A stretch of 64,000 nucleotides of DNA from Panax quinquefolius (taxonomy: Eukaryota; Streptophyta; Magnoliopsida; Apiales; Araliaceae), in NCBI GenBank assembly GCA_020205615.1, contig CM035170.1, positions 34,844,123 through 34,908,122 of the forward strand. Direction: 5' to 3'. Below the pieces are notes generated by a model. That model was given only the letters and a program-made list of their open reading frames with translations. It made no database searches and was not told where the DNA came from. Positions within the stretch are counted from its first letter, which is position 1. Each line of letters opens with the position of its first letter. Shown here piece after piece: positions 1-10,635 of this stretch. A program made the translations under genes and the position numbers.

Positions 1-540
1 TATTGGCTTTGGGATTGATGGGCCCGATCACGTCCATTCCCCACATTGAAGAAGGGCGAGGTGAACTCATGTGGAGGAGCTCCCTCGGAGGCGTGGATGG
101 CATTTCCATGAATTTGGCATTGATAACACCTCTTGACGTGATCATCACGATCGACTTTGAGGGTAAGCCAAATAATGTCACATTACGAGGATCTTTTTAA
201 CAAGTAGGGGGCCACTCATGTGTGGGCCACATACTCCACCATGGACCTCATCCATGAGCCTCTGAGCTTTGTCCTGGTCCAGACATCTGAGCTGACCTAG
301 TCCTTTAATTATTTTGTAGAGTGCATCTCCGCTCAGGTAGAATTTCATAGCAAGTCGATGGATTCGCCTTTTCTTAGTCGGGCTCGCCTCATTGGGTATA
401 GATCCATCTCGTAGGTACTCCTTGATATGCTGATACCAAGGATGCTGGATGGGAGGTAGCTCATTCGATACTTCTCCAACATAGTTCCCATAGGCTGGTG
501 CCTTGTGCAAGGCAAATGTGACGCTTGGCATGTGTTCCTT
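1..540 (-). pseudogene. Integrase of A, N-terminal part, runs off the window
   Basis: DALYKI, RCLDQDKAQRLMDEVHGG and GVCGPHMSGPLLVKKI (about 325-180) are the zinc-binding entry of a Tat/Athila-type integrase. A stop and frame change at about 178 follow. The last readable stretch, PPRELLHMSSPFSMWGMDVI (about 90-30), carries the first Asp of the DDE core. The rest is outside the window. This subtype (MSSPWPF, GMDVIGP) differs from the integrase now attached to element B. Confidence 0.82.
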
Positions 541-544
541 GTCA

Positions 545-955
545 GGCATGTGAATCAAGGGGGCCAAAGTTGCTAACACGTCTGCAAAGTCATTCCTATT
601 ATGAGGAATGTGTAAAAAGGAGATTTCTTTAAACTCCAAAGCCATCTGTAAAACTTTCCGATGGTAAGGCAGCAAATGTAGCTCTTTGGTTTGATAGATT
701 CTCGTGGATTGTCTGATTACCAACTATGAATCCCCAAAGACAGTTAACCGCCTGATGCCCATTGAACGGGCAAGTTTTAGCCCCATGAGACAGCCTTCAT
801 ACCCAGCTGTGTTGTTGGTGCTGACAAACTATAATTTGACGTCGACGAGATCTCGCTCCCCATCTGGATACTAGAATCTCCGGCTCTAGAACCTTCCATA
901 TTAACAGCTCCATCGAAATACATTTTCCATGTATGGTATGTATCATGCTGATGGT
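545..955 (-). pseudogene. Second, archaeal-type RNase H of A
   Basis: After a linker (HDTYHTWKMYFDG) the first catalytic Asp sits in MYFDGAVNMEGSRAG (about 925-880). A frameshift follows at about 880-850. The other frame continues with NNTAGYEGCLMGLKLARSMG (catalytic Glu, about 815-755), then LTVFGDS (Asp, about 745-725). After a stop at about 724 come LVIRQST, LLPYHRKVLQ and HIPHNRNDFADVLATLA (about 720-550). A second RNase H between the first one and integrase is a known mark of Tat elements. One stop and one frameshift inactivate this copy. Confidence 0.88.
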
Positions 956-959
956 GTTG

Positions 960-1440
960 CTGAACTGTCATTACCCCTTCATCTGGGAAGTAGGTTTCCA
1001 AGGGTTTGAAGTCCACTGAAGGTGCGGTGACTAGTTGATCCGTAATTCCTTGACTGTTGATGGACTTTTGCATCACGTAGATGATATCAAATTGTTGTAG
1101 GATCAACTGCCATCTAGACAGCCTACAGTTTAACATGGGTTTATTGAACACGCATTTGAGAGGATCCACGCGGGATATGAAATGGGTTGTGTGACCATGG
1201 AGGTAATGCTGTAACCTCATGGAAGCCCATGCTAAAGCATAACAAGTCTTCTCAATCAGAGTGTACTTGTGTTCACTGCTGCTGAATCTTTTGCTGAGGT
1301 AGTAGATAGCTTGTTCTTGGCCTCTATCGTCTTTCTGTCCCAGCATACAACCCATGGCATTGTCACTTATGGACAGGGGAACATCATCCCTGGGTGGTAC
1401 CAAAATAGGAGCTTTGACTGACTGCTCTTTGATTATAAGG
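960..1440 (-). pseudogene. First RNase H of A
   Basis: This follows RT directly after a stop at about 1450. LVPPRDDVPLSISDNAMGCM holds the first acidic residue (consensus is usually S.SE or SD), AIYYLSKRF and LIEKTCYALAW hold the Glu region, and HYLHGHTTHFISRVDPLK holds the later Asp. It would remove the RNA strand during cDNA synthesis. The domain is continuous through this stretch; decay is at its edges. Confidence 0.85.
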
Positions 1441-1448
1441 AAGGCTTT

Positions 1449-2746
1449 CTAGCATTCGTCGTTCCATTTCATGGAAGAATTCTTCCTTAACAACTTGAAG
1501 ATAGGCTCATAGGTTGCTGTGAGTTGAGAAACAAACCTGCTAATGAAATTGATTCTTCCCAAAAATCCCCGTATTTTCTTCTCTGTCTGAGGAATGGGTA
1601 TTTCCGTGATGGCCTGGATTTTGGTGGGATCCAACTCAATCCCTTTGTAGCTGACTAGGAATCCTAACAACTTGCCTGATTTAACGCAAAAGGCGCACTT
1701 GGCAAGATTCAACTTCAAGTTGTACTTACGCAACCTGTTGAAGAGCTTTCTGAGATGGTCTAAGTGGTCTTCTTCCCTTTGGGACTTGATAATGATGTCA
1801 TCCACATAGATCTCTATCTCTTTGTGCATTAAGTCATGGAAAAGAGCCATCATAGCTCGTTGATAAGTAGTTCCGGCATTGATGAGGTCAAAGGACAATC
1901 GTCTATAACAAAAGGTTCCCCAAGGCGTGATGAAAGCAGTTTTCTCACGATCTTCCTCAGCAACCATAATCTGGTGGTATCCAACAAAGCAATCTGCAGA
2001 GCAGTATTGTCAATGAGAATGTGGATAAATGGCACGTGAAAGCTATCTTTAAGGAAAGCTTTGTTCAGATCCCGATAATCCACGCAAACTAGCATCTTTC
2101 CTCCAGGTTTAGGCACGGGAACTATGTTGGATATCCATTCAGGATATGTGGACACCATGATAATACCAGCTTGAAATTATTTCACAATTTCTTCTTTCAC
2201 CTTTAAACTCCACTCAAGTTTCAATCGCCTGAGCTTCTGCTTGACTGGCTTGATTCCCTCTTTAATAGGAAGGCGATGAAGAACAATGTCAGTGAACATA
2301 CCCACCATGTCTTCGTGAGACCATGCAAACACATCCTGGAATTGGGTTAGTAGCGTAACCATATCATTCCTTTAGTTTGGGGTAAGGTCTAAACCAATCT
2401 GGATTAACTTAGGGCTTTCTAAGGTTCCAAGATTGAAGGAAGTGGTTTGATTAAGGTTGGGTTTAGGTTTGTCTTCGACCCATTCTTTAATTTTTGGAGG
2501 AACCTCAATGTCCTCATGTATTTCCATCAAGGATGAATCCAACTTTACATCAAAGTTACAATCCTTGCGGAGAAGAGGCACCTTATCAGCAAGTACAGGC
2601 GCATCTAAATTCAGGGTCCTGAAACAAAATATGCTTTCACTTAGTATATATGAAATGGTTTGATCATACACAGTGTTAACATGTACTGACAAAACAACTG
2701 CTAATATTGTAAAGAAAAGTAAGCAATTATGATATCTACGGGGCAT
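1449..2746 (-). pseudogene. Reverse transcriptase of A
   Basis: RT would copy the element RNA from the tRNA primer. The lead-in (TQFQDVFAWSHEDMVG at about 2340) is the usual Gypsy entry to RT. The palm follows: WISNIVPVPKPGGKMLVCVD at about 2140-2080, then TAFITPWGTFCYRRLSFDL at about 1935-1880, and the catalytic YVDD in IEIYVDDIIIKS at about 1815-1785. The connection reads KIRGFLGRINFISRFVSQLT (about 1580-1520). Breaks occur near 2370, 2165 and 2000-1970, where the frame moves within the first part of the palm. The catalytic YVDD itself is intact, but the frame is not. Confidence 0.9.
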
Positions 2747-2764
2747 AAAGAGTTCCTGCCCGTA

Positions 2765-3904
2765 TTACCCTCGTAGACCAATACAAAGAATGCTGCTCCA
2801 ATTGTCGAGGGAAAAGTCCTGGTGGACTGTAGTGATGGAGGGGCTGTCATCGTCCTCCTTCTCCCGAATGATGGCCATTACGTCTGGGGCATATCTGTTT
2901 GTATGTTCATCATGGACAATGATGCGTATGCCTGACATCATTCTGACGATGTCTTGCTTAATTCTTTGTTCCTCCTCTTCCACTCTGGGGTCTGGAACAA
3001 AGACTTCTTTCTCCTTTACCGGTATCGGCTTGGGAAATAACATAACCATTATGCTGGTTGGCACCTTTACAGGTGGTTGTGTGGACTCAGGATTTATAGG
3101 TGGAGATAAACGTCGTGTAACTGAAGCTGGAGGAATTTGATGATGCTTATGAGGATTCCTATGATTGGAACTGGCAGAATAGCCCAGTCCAGCTTTACCA
3201 GTTTGACTGATCACTGAAATCGGGTGCGTAATACCCTGATGACTTTTACCCAGCCCTTGTCTCGGCTGAGGACCCAAAGATATCATTTCTTGAGTAAACG
3301 ACATTACTTCGAAATAAATCTTGGGTGTGAGAGGTGGCGACCCAATAGGGTGGTAGTGAGTGTTGCTCACCTCCAGGGCATGAAAACTGACCGGCTCAAC
3401 TTCTAAATTGAAACTGATGAGTGGTATGTCACTTTGTTTAAAACATTCCGGTTCAACGTTGACTGTGACTAGGCTATCATTAATGATGTATTTCAGTTGC
3501 TGATGAAGAGTGGAGGGGACAACCCCAACCATATCAATCCATGGTCTTCCCAATAGCAGGTTATATCCTGAATCTATTTCGAGCATGTGAAAAGATACGC
3601 AGAATGTATAGGGACCAATTTTGATTGGTAGTTCAATCTCTCCGACGGAATTCTACTGGGCTCAATCGAAAGCTTTAATAATTGTATGGCTACTTCGGAT
3701 AAGTTTGAGATTGATGTTCATCTTCAGTAAAGTAGCATAAGGACAGATACTCAAAGACAAGCCTCCATCTGTCAAAACTCCAGCTAGCATATACCCGGAG
3801 GACAAAACCACAATGTGTAACGGCTTGCAATGACTGGTCCCTTCGGGCGGTATATCATCATCAGTGAAAGATATCACATTGTTGTTAAAAATGTGATCAA
3901 CCAA
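2765..3904 (-). pseudogene. Aspartic protease of A followed by a G-patch-like motif
   Basis: This is a retropepsin-like protease that would cut the Gag-Pol polyprotein. The active-site region reads AGVLTDGGLSLSICPYATLL (about 3795-3740), where Tat elements usually have DGGSS, so the first Ser is changed to Leu. A stop or frameshift at about 3660 precedes the C-terminal half, GYNLLLGRPWIDMVGVVPS (about 3570-3515), the usual flap-to-end region of Tat proteases. Further on, PRQGLGKSHQGITHP and AGLGYS (about 3270-3165) resemble a glycine-rich G-patch, placed between protease and RT. The tail is acidic (VEEEEQRIKQDIVRMM). B has the same order. Confidence 0.8.
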
Positions 3905-3951
3905 ATGTTGAAAATTTCCAAATCCACTGACGTTGGCAAGTAGGCTTCTTC

Positions 3952-4882
3952 CTAAACCTTCAGCAAGATCTTTCTGTGATCCTCGGAAGTTAAAACCAAG
4001 TCCAGGATTGAAATTTGATGTGGAGCTTCTCTTAAGCTTAAAACCACCTTTGCTTCATTATGACCCATAGTACGAAGGAATTTTTTAATCTTCTCCATGG
4101 GTATTTTCCCCTTTGATTTGATGGTAGACTTCATCACCCGTTGGGGAAGATACAATGGATTTTCCTTCGACAACTTTTACCATTAGTTGTATGAGAGGAG
4201 GATCCTTGACTTCTCCATAATTCCATGGGGGACTTTTGTAAGGATATAACGGATATTGTGGTCTGAATGGAAAATTGATTGGCTCGGGTGCAACCACTTT
4301 CAAAGGATTATCAATTCCTCTTAGTTGAATTGCTTGTATTGTGAGAGGTTTGATAGTCCCATCAGCATCAGCGGATATAATTGCTACCAGTCCCTTCCAT
4401 TTAGTAGGACAAGTATTCTCACTCTCAAATAGCACCGTATCGTCGTCTGCTAGCTGCATGACACCGTTGTCAATTAAGTTCTGAATATGGTGGCGGAGTG
4501 CCCAACATTCTTCCGTGCTGTGACCGCGAGAATGGGAGTGATATTGGCATACTCCATCAGAATTAAACCGTACTGAACGAGAATTAATTGGAGGCAGAAG
4601 GAAAGTGGTCCTTCCTTCATTGATCATCATTTGAAGTATCTCCTCCATAGGTTAGCCCAGGTATGTAAATTCCCTTCTATTGGAAAAATCCCTACGAGCT
4701 TTGGCACTTGCTCTCTTCGTCACTTTGTCTTCCAGTGTTTCTTTCTCTGAAGGCGATGAGGGAGTATTCACAACAAAAGGGAGCAGACTAGCTTGCTTCT
4801 GTCTGACTAATTGGCGTGTGACTTGATGTTGATAGGTCACTAGTTCTTCCAATTGCTCAATCTGTTTACACAGAGCTTTCAT
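3952..4882 (-). pseudogene. gag-pol linker of A with coiled coil and second zinc-knuckle module
   Basis: From 4882 the frame reads a short heptad-like coiled coil (KQIEQLEELVTYQHQVTRQL). After a stop at about 4650 comes a second copy of the knuckle module (EEILQMMINEGRTTFLLPP, then CQYHSHSRGHSTEECWALRH, then IQNLIDNG, about 4640-4460). It repeats the layout of the module at 5300-5070, so the module was probably duplicated in tandem. A spacer (PTKWKGLVAIIS and proline-rich FRPQYPLYPY) leads to the region before the protease (LRTMGHNEAKVVLSLREAPH). B keeps the same order. Stops at about 4650 and 4085 and a frame change near 4170 make it non-functional here. Confidence 0.78.
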
Positions 4883-4885
4883 CTT

Positions 4886-6392
4886 TCACTCGATTACGAA
4901 CTGGAACTTTGCATAATCCCATTTTTCAACACCGTCTTTGATGGTCTGGGAGGATTCATCGTTAAAATGGGAACTCTGTCCATTGCTCCAGTTAATCATG
5001 TTGACCTTTTCCTCTTTATGTTGGGGAAGAGGGTTGTCTTGTACGTGAGATTGATCTGGTTTGGTGACCACGATCTCACCGTTGTCTATTAAATCCTGGA
5101 TCTTATGTTTCAAGGCCCAACAATCTTGAGTATCATGTCCAGGTGCCCCGACATAATAAGCACATTTCCGAGTAGCATTGAAACCCCTCCCATTAGGGTT
5201 GGCTGGTGGAAGAAGATGCGTGATTTTCTTCTTAGTCATCAGAAGAGTGAGAATGTTCTCGAGTGAGTCCCCTAATGGTGTGAACACTCGAGGGCGTTTG
5301 ACTTCTCCCCCTTTTGGCAATGGAGGGTTTGAAGACTGTGCTCGAAAGGGAGTGTAATTTCTCCTCTGGATTGGCATGTTCTGATTGCCTTTCTGACCTT
5401 GTAGTATCAAGGAAACATCCTCCTCTTTCTTTTTATGGACCCTCCGGGGGTTGTTTCCATAATTTCTGGATTGGATGTGCTCAGCAAAAACTTTAAGGGT
5501 AGCTAGGTCTTGAATCTTTCTCGATTTCAATCCCATCTCAGACATCTCCCCATGTTTAATCATTTCAGAAAATGGTTTACCAATGCCAGCTAAGACTCTT
5601 TCATAGAAAGGAGCTTCTTGTATGTCTATGAAAGTCATGACCATTTCTAATTCCGTCATGGAAGGAATAACTTGAACAACTAGGCGCCTCCACCTTTGAG
5701 CATACTCTCTAATAGACTCATTGGACTATTTCTTGACCTTGGTAATCTGATACCGGTCAGGAGCCATCTAAAGACTGGAAGCTGTATTGAGTGAGGAAGG
5801 CGTGAGCTAGCTCCTCCCAACTATGGATCTTTGAGTTGTCTAATCTGGTATACCATGAACAGACTTCTCTAGTCAGACTCTTTTGGAACAGCTGCATCCT
5901 AAGCTTCTCGTCCTCTGCATAAGATCCAAGTTCTCCAATGAACACCTTCAAATGTGTATAAGGATTTCCTAACCCATCATATTTTTTGAAGTCAAGAGTT
6001 TTAAATTTTTCTGGATAATGAACCCCAGGGAATATACAAAGGTCAGCATATGAAACACTTCCGTGTACTCCAATTCCTTTGATAGCATGAAGGGTTTCTT
6101 CCATTTGAAGGACTTTCTTCCTGATGTCACCAGTGTCGGGATCTCCTTTGAGATGGGTGATATCATGAATTTTATTGGTCGTATCCAATTGAAGTTCAGG
6201 TTCTGTAATAGCTTTATCAGGACCTTGGGTTCCTCCTTGTGTAGAGGATTCAACATATATGGGTATCCTCGTACCCTGAGTAGACTAGTGTAGTTCTTTA
6301 AGCAGAACAACCAAATATGTGATTTGTTTACTTAATTCATCAAATTCTTTGTACGAAACTGGATTAAGGTCAGTCTGGTCTGATGACGACAT
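4886..6392 (-). pseudogene. gag of element A, with first zinc-knuckle module
   Basis: Start chosen at the ATG of MSSSDQ (6392), which B shares (52685). The frame shifts several times (about 6290, 5760 and 5660), but the order is clear. An N-terminal region is followed by a Retrotrans_gag-like part (SWEELAHAFLTQY at about 5800) and a helical part (TFIDIQEAPFYERVLAG at about 5610). The first knuckle module lies at about 5300-5070: a leucine-rich stretch, LLPPANPNGRGF, and Cys-His-Cys spacing in CAYYVGAPGHDTQDC followed by ALKHKIQDLIDNG. The expected product is the capsid/nucleocapsid polyprotein of the cytoplasmic particle. It ends at a stop at about 4886. The family is confident; the exact polyprotein cleavage and end are not. 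Confidence 0.85.
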
Positions 6393-7134
6393 GATTGATT
6401 GTAAACTCGCGACATTTTTGGACTTTGATCAGGTAATAGTCCGATTGCTTCCTTGCAAAAGACTTGCGTAGTTTAGTCTTTAGGGAATGTGTAAATGTCT
6501 ACATGCTATGTATCCATTCTAGGAATATTATCCTGCAAGGCGGATGTTAGCTGTTTGTAATCTAGGATAGCATGTTTTAAATATGTATGTACACATGTTT
6601 CTTCATATTTCTCATTACATGTAGATGAATATGGAATGAAATTACAAGTAATTGACTTTACAAGAAATTTAAAATGAGAAAGCATGAAGAGACTTTCCTC
6701 CGTGTTTGGTTTATCAGAGGCTGACCTATCTTAGGTTACTCTCGTGGCTTTTTGGCATGAAGGTTCCCAAATCATCGCAATTTACTTGATGGGAAGTTAA
6801 TCCAGTCTTTCAACTGGAGCGAATTTGGGTGGTGCCTTTCACGAGCCTCGTTGGAATTAGTCTTCCTACGAGTCCGATAATCAAACAAACAGGATAGCCT
6901 CTGGTGGAGGAGGAACCACACAACATACATTCACATACAATGTGTCTCACCGATTTATGAAAATGATGACATGTGCGAAGCACTAATATCCTGGCGATAT
7001 AGTGTAAAAGCATTAAAAGCGAGAAAATATATGCATTCGTACACATTTATCATAAATGTAAATGCAACATTCACACACAAGCATATAACAGTTTTAAAAA
7101 GCTTGTAATATCGGCTTAAGTCCTCTTACTGGTA

Positions 7135-7152
7135 TCCCCAGCAGAGTCACCA
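7135..7152 (-). other. Primer binding site of A (tRNA-Arg type)
   Basis: In element sense TGGTGACTCTGCTGGGGA, two bases after the LTR end. B has TGGCGACTCTGCTGGGGA. Tat/Ogre elements prime from tRNA-Arg, with a site close to TGGCGACTCCACTGGGGA (from memory), so this differs at about three positions. Confidence 0.8.
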
Positions 7153-7972
7153 CCTGTCGATGTCGGGATTTTTATTTATCCCTTTTCGTTACTTGTTCTT
7201 TGGTGTTCTCATGTTATGTGAGATTTGTTTGAAAAAGGTCCGATATGTATCATGTCGACGATGGACTGTTAAGAGTCGCCAGTTGGTTTTTTATATGGTT
7301 GTACCAACATAACCGAGAAAAGGTTTGCACATTGACCCAGTGATGTGACACTGCTAAACGGATCGGTGAAACCGAGATTTATTAGGGTTCGGGGACTTGA
7401 TTAGGTGGAGTGAAGGTGTTAGGCACCCCCCGACATCCGTGTTACCACGGTGACTGCCACTTTTTAAGAAATTGTTATATGAATGTGTGTGTGTGTGTGT
7501 GGATCAATGTGTAATTATTTGGAAGTAGTGTGAGGCCTTGTTCGTACCTATATACATAGGGTTTGAATTTGTGTAAAAATTCAGTTTTAAACAAGATATG
7601 GCAGTGATGTTTTATAAAAGAGGTTTTTCAAACCCTTGTTCTCAATAGTAATTGAGACCTTTTAAACTCCCATTTTATTAAGTGTTCAGCTTGATTGTTT
7701 TATTTTTTGAGATGCAAAGCATCTTTGATAAAATAATATACAAAATAGTGCCGAACTCCTCGTGGGTATGAAAAACATCTGAGGAAATTCAAACACCATG
7801 AATAAATTTACAAGCTGCTTACAGCTGGAAATGTCCATCACGGGAATCGAATCTAGATCCAGTAAACTGAATCTCTGATCACATGATTCCTAGGCTCACA
7901 TGATGCCGCAATTGATAATAAAGCAATAAGTAGGTATATATATAAAAGCTGTAAATATATATATACAGACAT

Positions 7973-8130
7973 GATCAACCACCACGAAGCACCTCCATGG
8001 GGGATCAGAAATGTAAATAAAGCTATAAAAGCAATCAACCGCCACGAAGTAAACTCCAGGCGGGATGAAAAGTAAAGAAAGTTGTAAAGACGATCAACCG
8101 CCACGAAGTAAACTCTAGGCGAGACTAAAT
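7973..8130 (-). repeat. About 60-bp tandem repeat inside LTR A
   Basis: Three units starting at 7973, 8033 and 8092 share the core ATCAACCGCCACGAAG followed by a variable AAACTCCAGGCGG. B has related units at about 50940-51055. Confidence 0.8.
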
Positions 8131-8131
8131 G

Positions 8132-8133
<2 letters not shown>

Positions 8134-8170
<37 letters not shown>

Positions 8171-8239
8171 GCAGTAAACTCTCCAAATGTAAAATCCAGG
8201 CTAATCGAACAAAGTTTGACACACAGTTCATATATACAA

Positions 8240-8281
<42 letters not shown>

Positions 8282-8347
8282 GAAAACAAATAAACGCTCC
8301 AAACCAAAGTCTAGGCTCAATCGATGCATAACTCGATAATGTTAGTC

Positions 8348-8394
<47 letters not shown>
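8134..8394. repeat. TA and TG microsatellites in LTR A
   Basis: Long TA runs at about 8134-8167 and 8241-8280, and a TA run passing into a TG run at about 8350-8394. Frames across them translate only to low-complexity YIYI or HTHT runs and are not genes. B has TA runs at comparable places (about 50755, 50850 and 51058). Confidence 0.95.
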
Positions 8395-8396
<2 letters not shown>

Positions 8397-8706
8397 AAAC
8401 TGAAATAAAACCACGGACCGAAGTCCGGGAAAACACACGCAACACGACTCTCAACGTGAATAATAATGTGTGCAAAGATGAAGAGAAAGGCTTTAAAGTG
8501 TGTGAGAAGGCTTACAGTGGGCTGCCAAAGAAGACTTCTATATCTTTAAAGGGATGAACACTCGGCTCTCGCCGGTACAAAAAGTAGCTATATGTGAGCT
8601 CACAAGTGTTTATAATGAGAAAGCACTCAGTATAGGGTGAGTACAGAGAAAATTGGACAGGACTTTCTCGCCTTTCTCTCTTACAAAATGGCCACCCCAA
8701 GCCCTC

Positions 8707-8714
8707 TATTTATA
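8707..8714 (-). promoter_or_regulatory. TATA box of LTR A
   Basis: TATAAATA on the minus strand, about 950 bases from the LTR start. The same block, CTCTATAAATAGA, is kept in B at 50431-50443. It probably marks the U3/R boundary shortly downstream. Confidence 0.75.
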
Positions 8715-9137
8715 GAGGGGGGAGCCACAGTGTACTACTGCTGCTGGGCAGCAGATGTACTGCTTGGTGACCTGAGTTGCCCTAGGCTTTGCGTCTCTCG
8801 CTCTGTCTCGAAGTACGTGCATGCATGCACTATAATGTCCACTCAAACTTTCAGAATTTCAATCCGGGCATCCGACTGAGGTATGTAAGACCTATTTCGG
8901 ACCGCCTTTGTCGAGAGTTACACAATAACATGGGACTAGAGGTTATACGAAGTCAGGAAGATGGGACCATGCCCTCCGGTCTTCAAGCTTCAAATTCTAT
9001 CCGTTGTCCTGGGTAATAGTCACTCGGGATTGGACCTCCTTGGTTCTTGTGGGACATTTCTGTGTAGAAATGTATGTATGAAATGTTGATACGGTGCGAT
9101 GTGGCGTGAAGGTGGCAAGATGACAACTTTTCCCCTC

Positions 9138-9608
9138 ACCGGGGTTATCGCCGGTTTGGGCTGATAAAGCAGACGGTGCTCAGGGTTGTCTCTGAGATTG
9201 GACTATTGCAAGTGTTGAAGGTCCTCAGTGTCATCTCTAAGGTGTGCCTGTCTTCCCAGTGTTATCTCTGGGTCTTGTACTGAGTGCCTCAGTGTGAGTG
9301 CCGAGGTTGATGCTGATTGCATTTGAAACAAGCATTTCTATGGTTATCTCCAGAACTGCACTCCTTGGGGTTATCTCCAAGGTTGGTAACTGCTACTCCC
9401 AGTGTTGGGACTAAGATTGAATATCTCGGGGTTATCTCGAGATGGATCGGTCTTCTCCAGGGGAATTTTCGGTATTGGAACAGCATGCCTCGGGGTTATC
9501 TTCGAGGTTGGAATTGATACTCTCGGTGTGTGTTCCGGGGTTGAGACTGAACTTCTGATAGTATCTGGACTGGACATGAGCTGTCTTCCAGGGTTATCTT
9601 TGAAAGAC
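9138..9608 (-). repeat. Array of short hairpins with conserved loop in U3 of LTR A
   Basis: At least nine small inverted repeats with a shared 8- to 10-base loop (element-sense AGATAACC or close) and variable stems of 5 to 8 pairs. On the plus strand: ACCGG/CCGGT at 9138-9155, CTCAG/CTGAG at 9179-9196, CTCAG/CTAAG at 9224-9241, CCCAG/CTGGG at 9255-9272, TTCT/AGAA at 9336-9355, CCTTGG/CCAAGG at 9363-9382, ATCTCG/CGAGAT at 9423-9443, CCTCGG/TCGAGG at 9488-9507, GTCTTCCA/TGAAAGAC at 9584-9608. A TCCCA/TGGGA hairpin with a 4-base loop lies at 9397-9410. Matching hairpins occur in B. Confidence 0.8.
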
Positions 9609-9665
9609 GAATATGCCCTCCTGCAATGTTAGTAACAGGTGTGTAGAAAATTTTGAGTATCTACA

Positions 9666-10051
9666 ATTTGTATAAGTATGAAATACACATATTCATTCAA
9701 GAATTGTGTATACTTAGCTTTATCATATCATATATTTTCATATGAACAAAATCAAATGAAGTAAACAATTTGCCCAACATAAAGTATAAAGAAGAGTTAG
9801 AAAACTTGCCTTATACGTCTTCTAGTCTTTTACTTTAATTCAGTCTTTATATGTTCTACATGATATAATCATAATAACACATTAATTAGCCACAGAACAA
9901 TCTTTGTATATTGGTTTACACTAACTTATCTTCCTTTCAAACATATCTTGTTTGAATCGTTAAATTTATAGCGTTCGTTAAGTTCTTTATCGCTTACTAC
10001 GGCTTTTTGACGTTTAAACGTCATACCTCTTTATCATACACTAACGTCTAA
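9666..10051 (-). repeat. LTR H, segment 4 (chromovirus-type, minus strand)
   Basis: AT-rich sequence with no coding potential. It is contiguous in type with 11012-11805 once the MITE is removed. It is taken as the most distal visible part of old LTR H because each insertion between it and 39414 has TSDs that let the flanks be rejoined. The left end is cut by element A. Assignment to H rests on continuity, not on a domain. Confidence 0.5.
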
Positions 10052-10603
10052 GGTTGTGTTTGATAAAATTGAATATTAAGAACTGGATAATGTAGAGCAT
10101 CTGTTTAAAATTATATATGAATGAAGAAATATTGTTTGATAATTAATTTTTTTCAAAGGTCTAAATAGTAGTATTTTACCATTTTAACCCTTAAACAAAA
10201 CCTCACTTTCCCAACAGTTCTCCCTTCTTCCCCATCTTCTGTCTCTCATATCTCTCTCTTCATTTTTTCCCCTTCTCCATCTTCCATCTCTCATATCTCT
10301 CTCTCTTCATTTTTCCCTTCTCTCATTTCTAACAGACAAGAGAAAGCGAAAAAATGGATTTGTGTTTCTTCTTTCACTCTTTTTTTCTTCTCTTCTTAAT
10401 ATGTTTTTCTTCTTCACTCTTTTTTTCTTCTCTTCTTAATATGATCTTCTTCTCTCTTTTTTTCTTCTCTTAATCTATTCTTTTTCTTCTTCTACCTTCT
10501 TCTTCTTCTCTTTTTTTCTTTAAAGACATGAATTTGTGCTTGGTTAGTTTTTTTAAAAAAAATTATTCATGGTGGAATTGTAGATCTGGTTTGTTATTCT
10601 AGG

Positions 10604-10635
<32 letters not shown>

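Larger units (their letters stand above)
1..9665 (-). mobile_element. Tat-lineage Ty3/Gypsy element A, left-truncated by the window
   Basis: Read on the minus strand this is LTR, tRNA-Arg-type primer site, a leader of about 740 bases (6393-7134), gag, protease, RT, RNase H, a second archaeal-type RNase H and the start of integrase, which runs off the left edge. The second RNase H, the DGGS-type protease and the primer site together are known marks of the Tat lineage. Every domain is recognisable but broken by stops and frameshifts, so this copy cannot be autonomous. It was inserted into older LTR H: the 5 bases next to its LTR (9666-9670) are ATTTG, but the partner duplication lies outside the window. 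It is a sister copy of element B. Confidence 0.93.
7155..9665 (-). repeat. 5' LTR of element A
   Basis: The LTR is 2511 bases, starting TGTAG at 9665 and ending TCGACA at 7155 in element sense. It aligns along its whole length with the LTR of B (49501-51913). In element order it contains a hairpin array (9608 down to 9138), a TATA box (8714-8707), TA/TG microsatellites and about 60-bp tandem units. The boundaries rest on TG...CA ends, the adjacent primer site and the point where homology with B stops. Confidence 0.92.

Noticed and set aside
2457..3140. Plus-strand open frames at 2457-2663 and 2790-3140
   Set aside because: They are antisense shadows of the protease/RT region of element A; B has the same shadows on its opposite strand.
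8125..8438. Overlapping frames with YIYIYI and HTHTHT runs
   Set aside because: Low-complexity microsatellite translation within LTR A.
9138..9608. CRISPR-like spaced repeats
   Set aside because: Units are not identical, spacing is irregular, the same array lies in a second LTR copy and the DNA is plant; they are hairpins inside an LTR.
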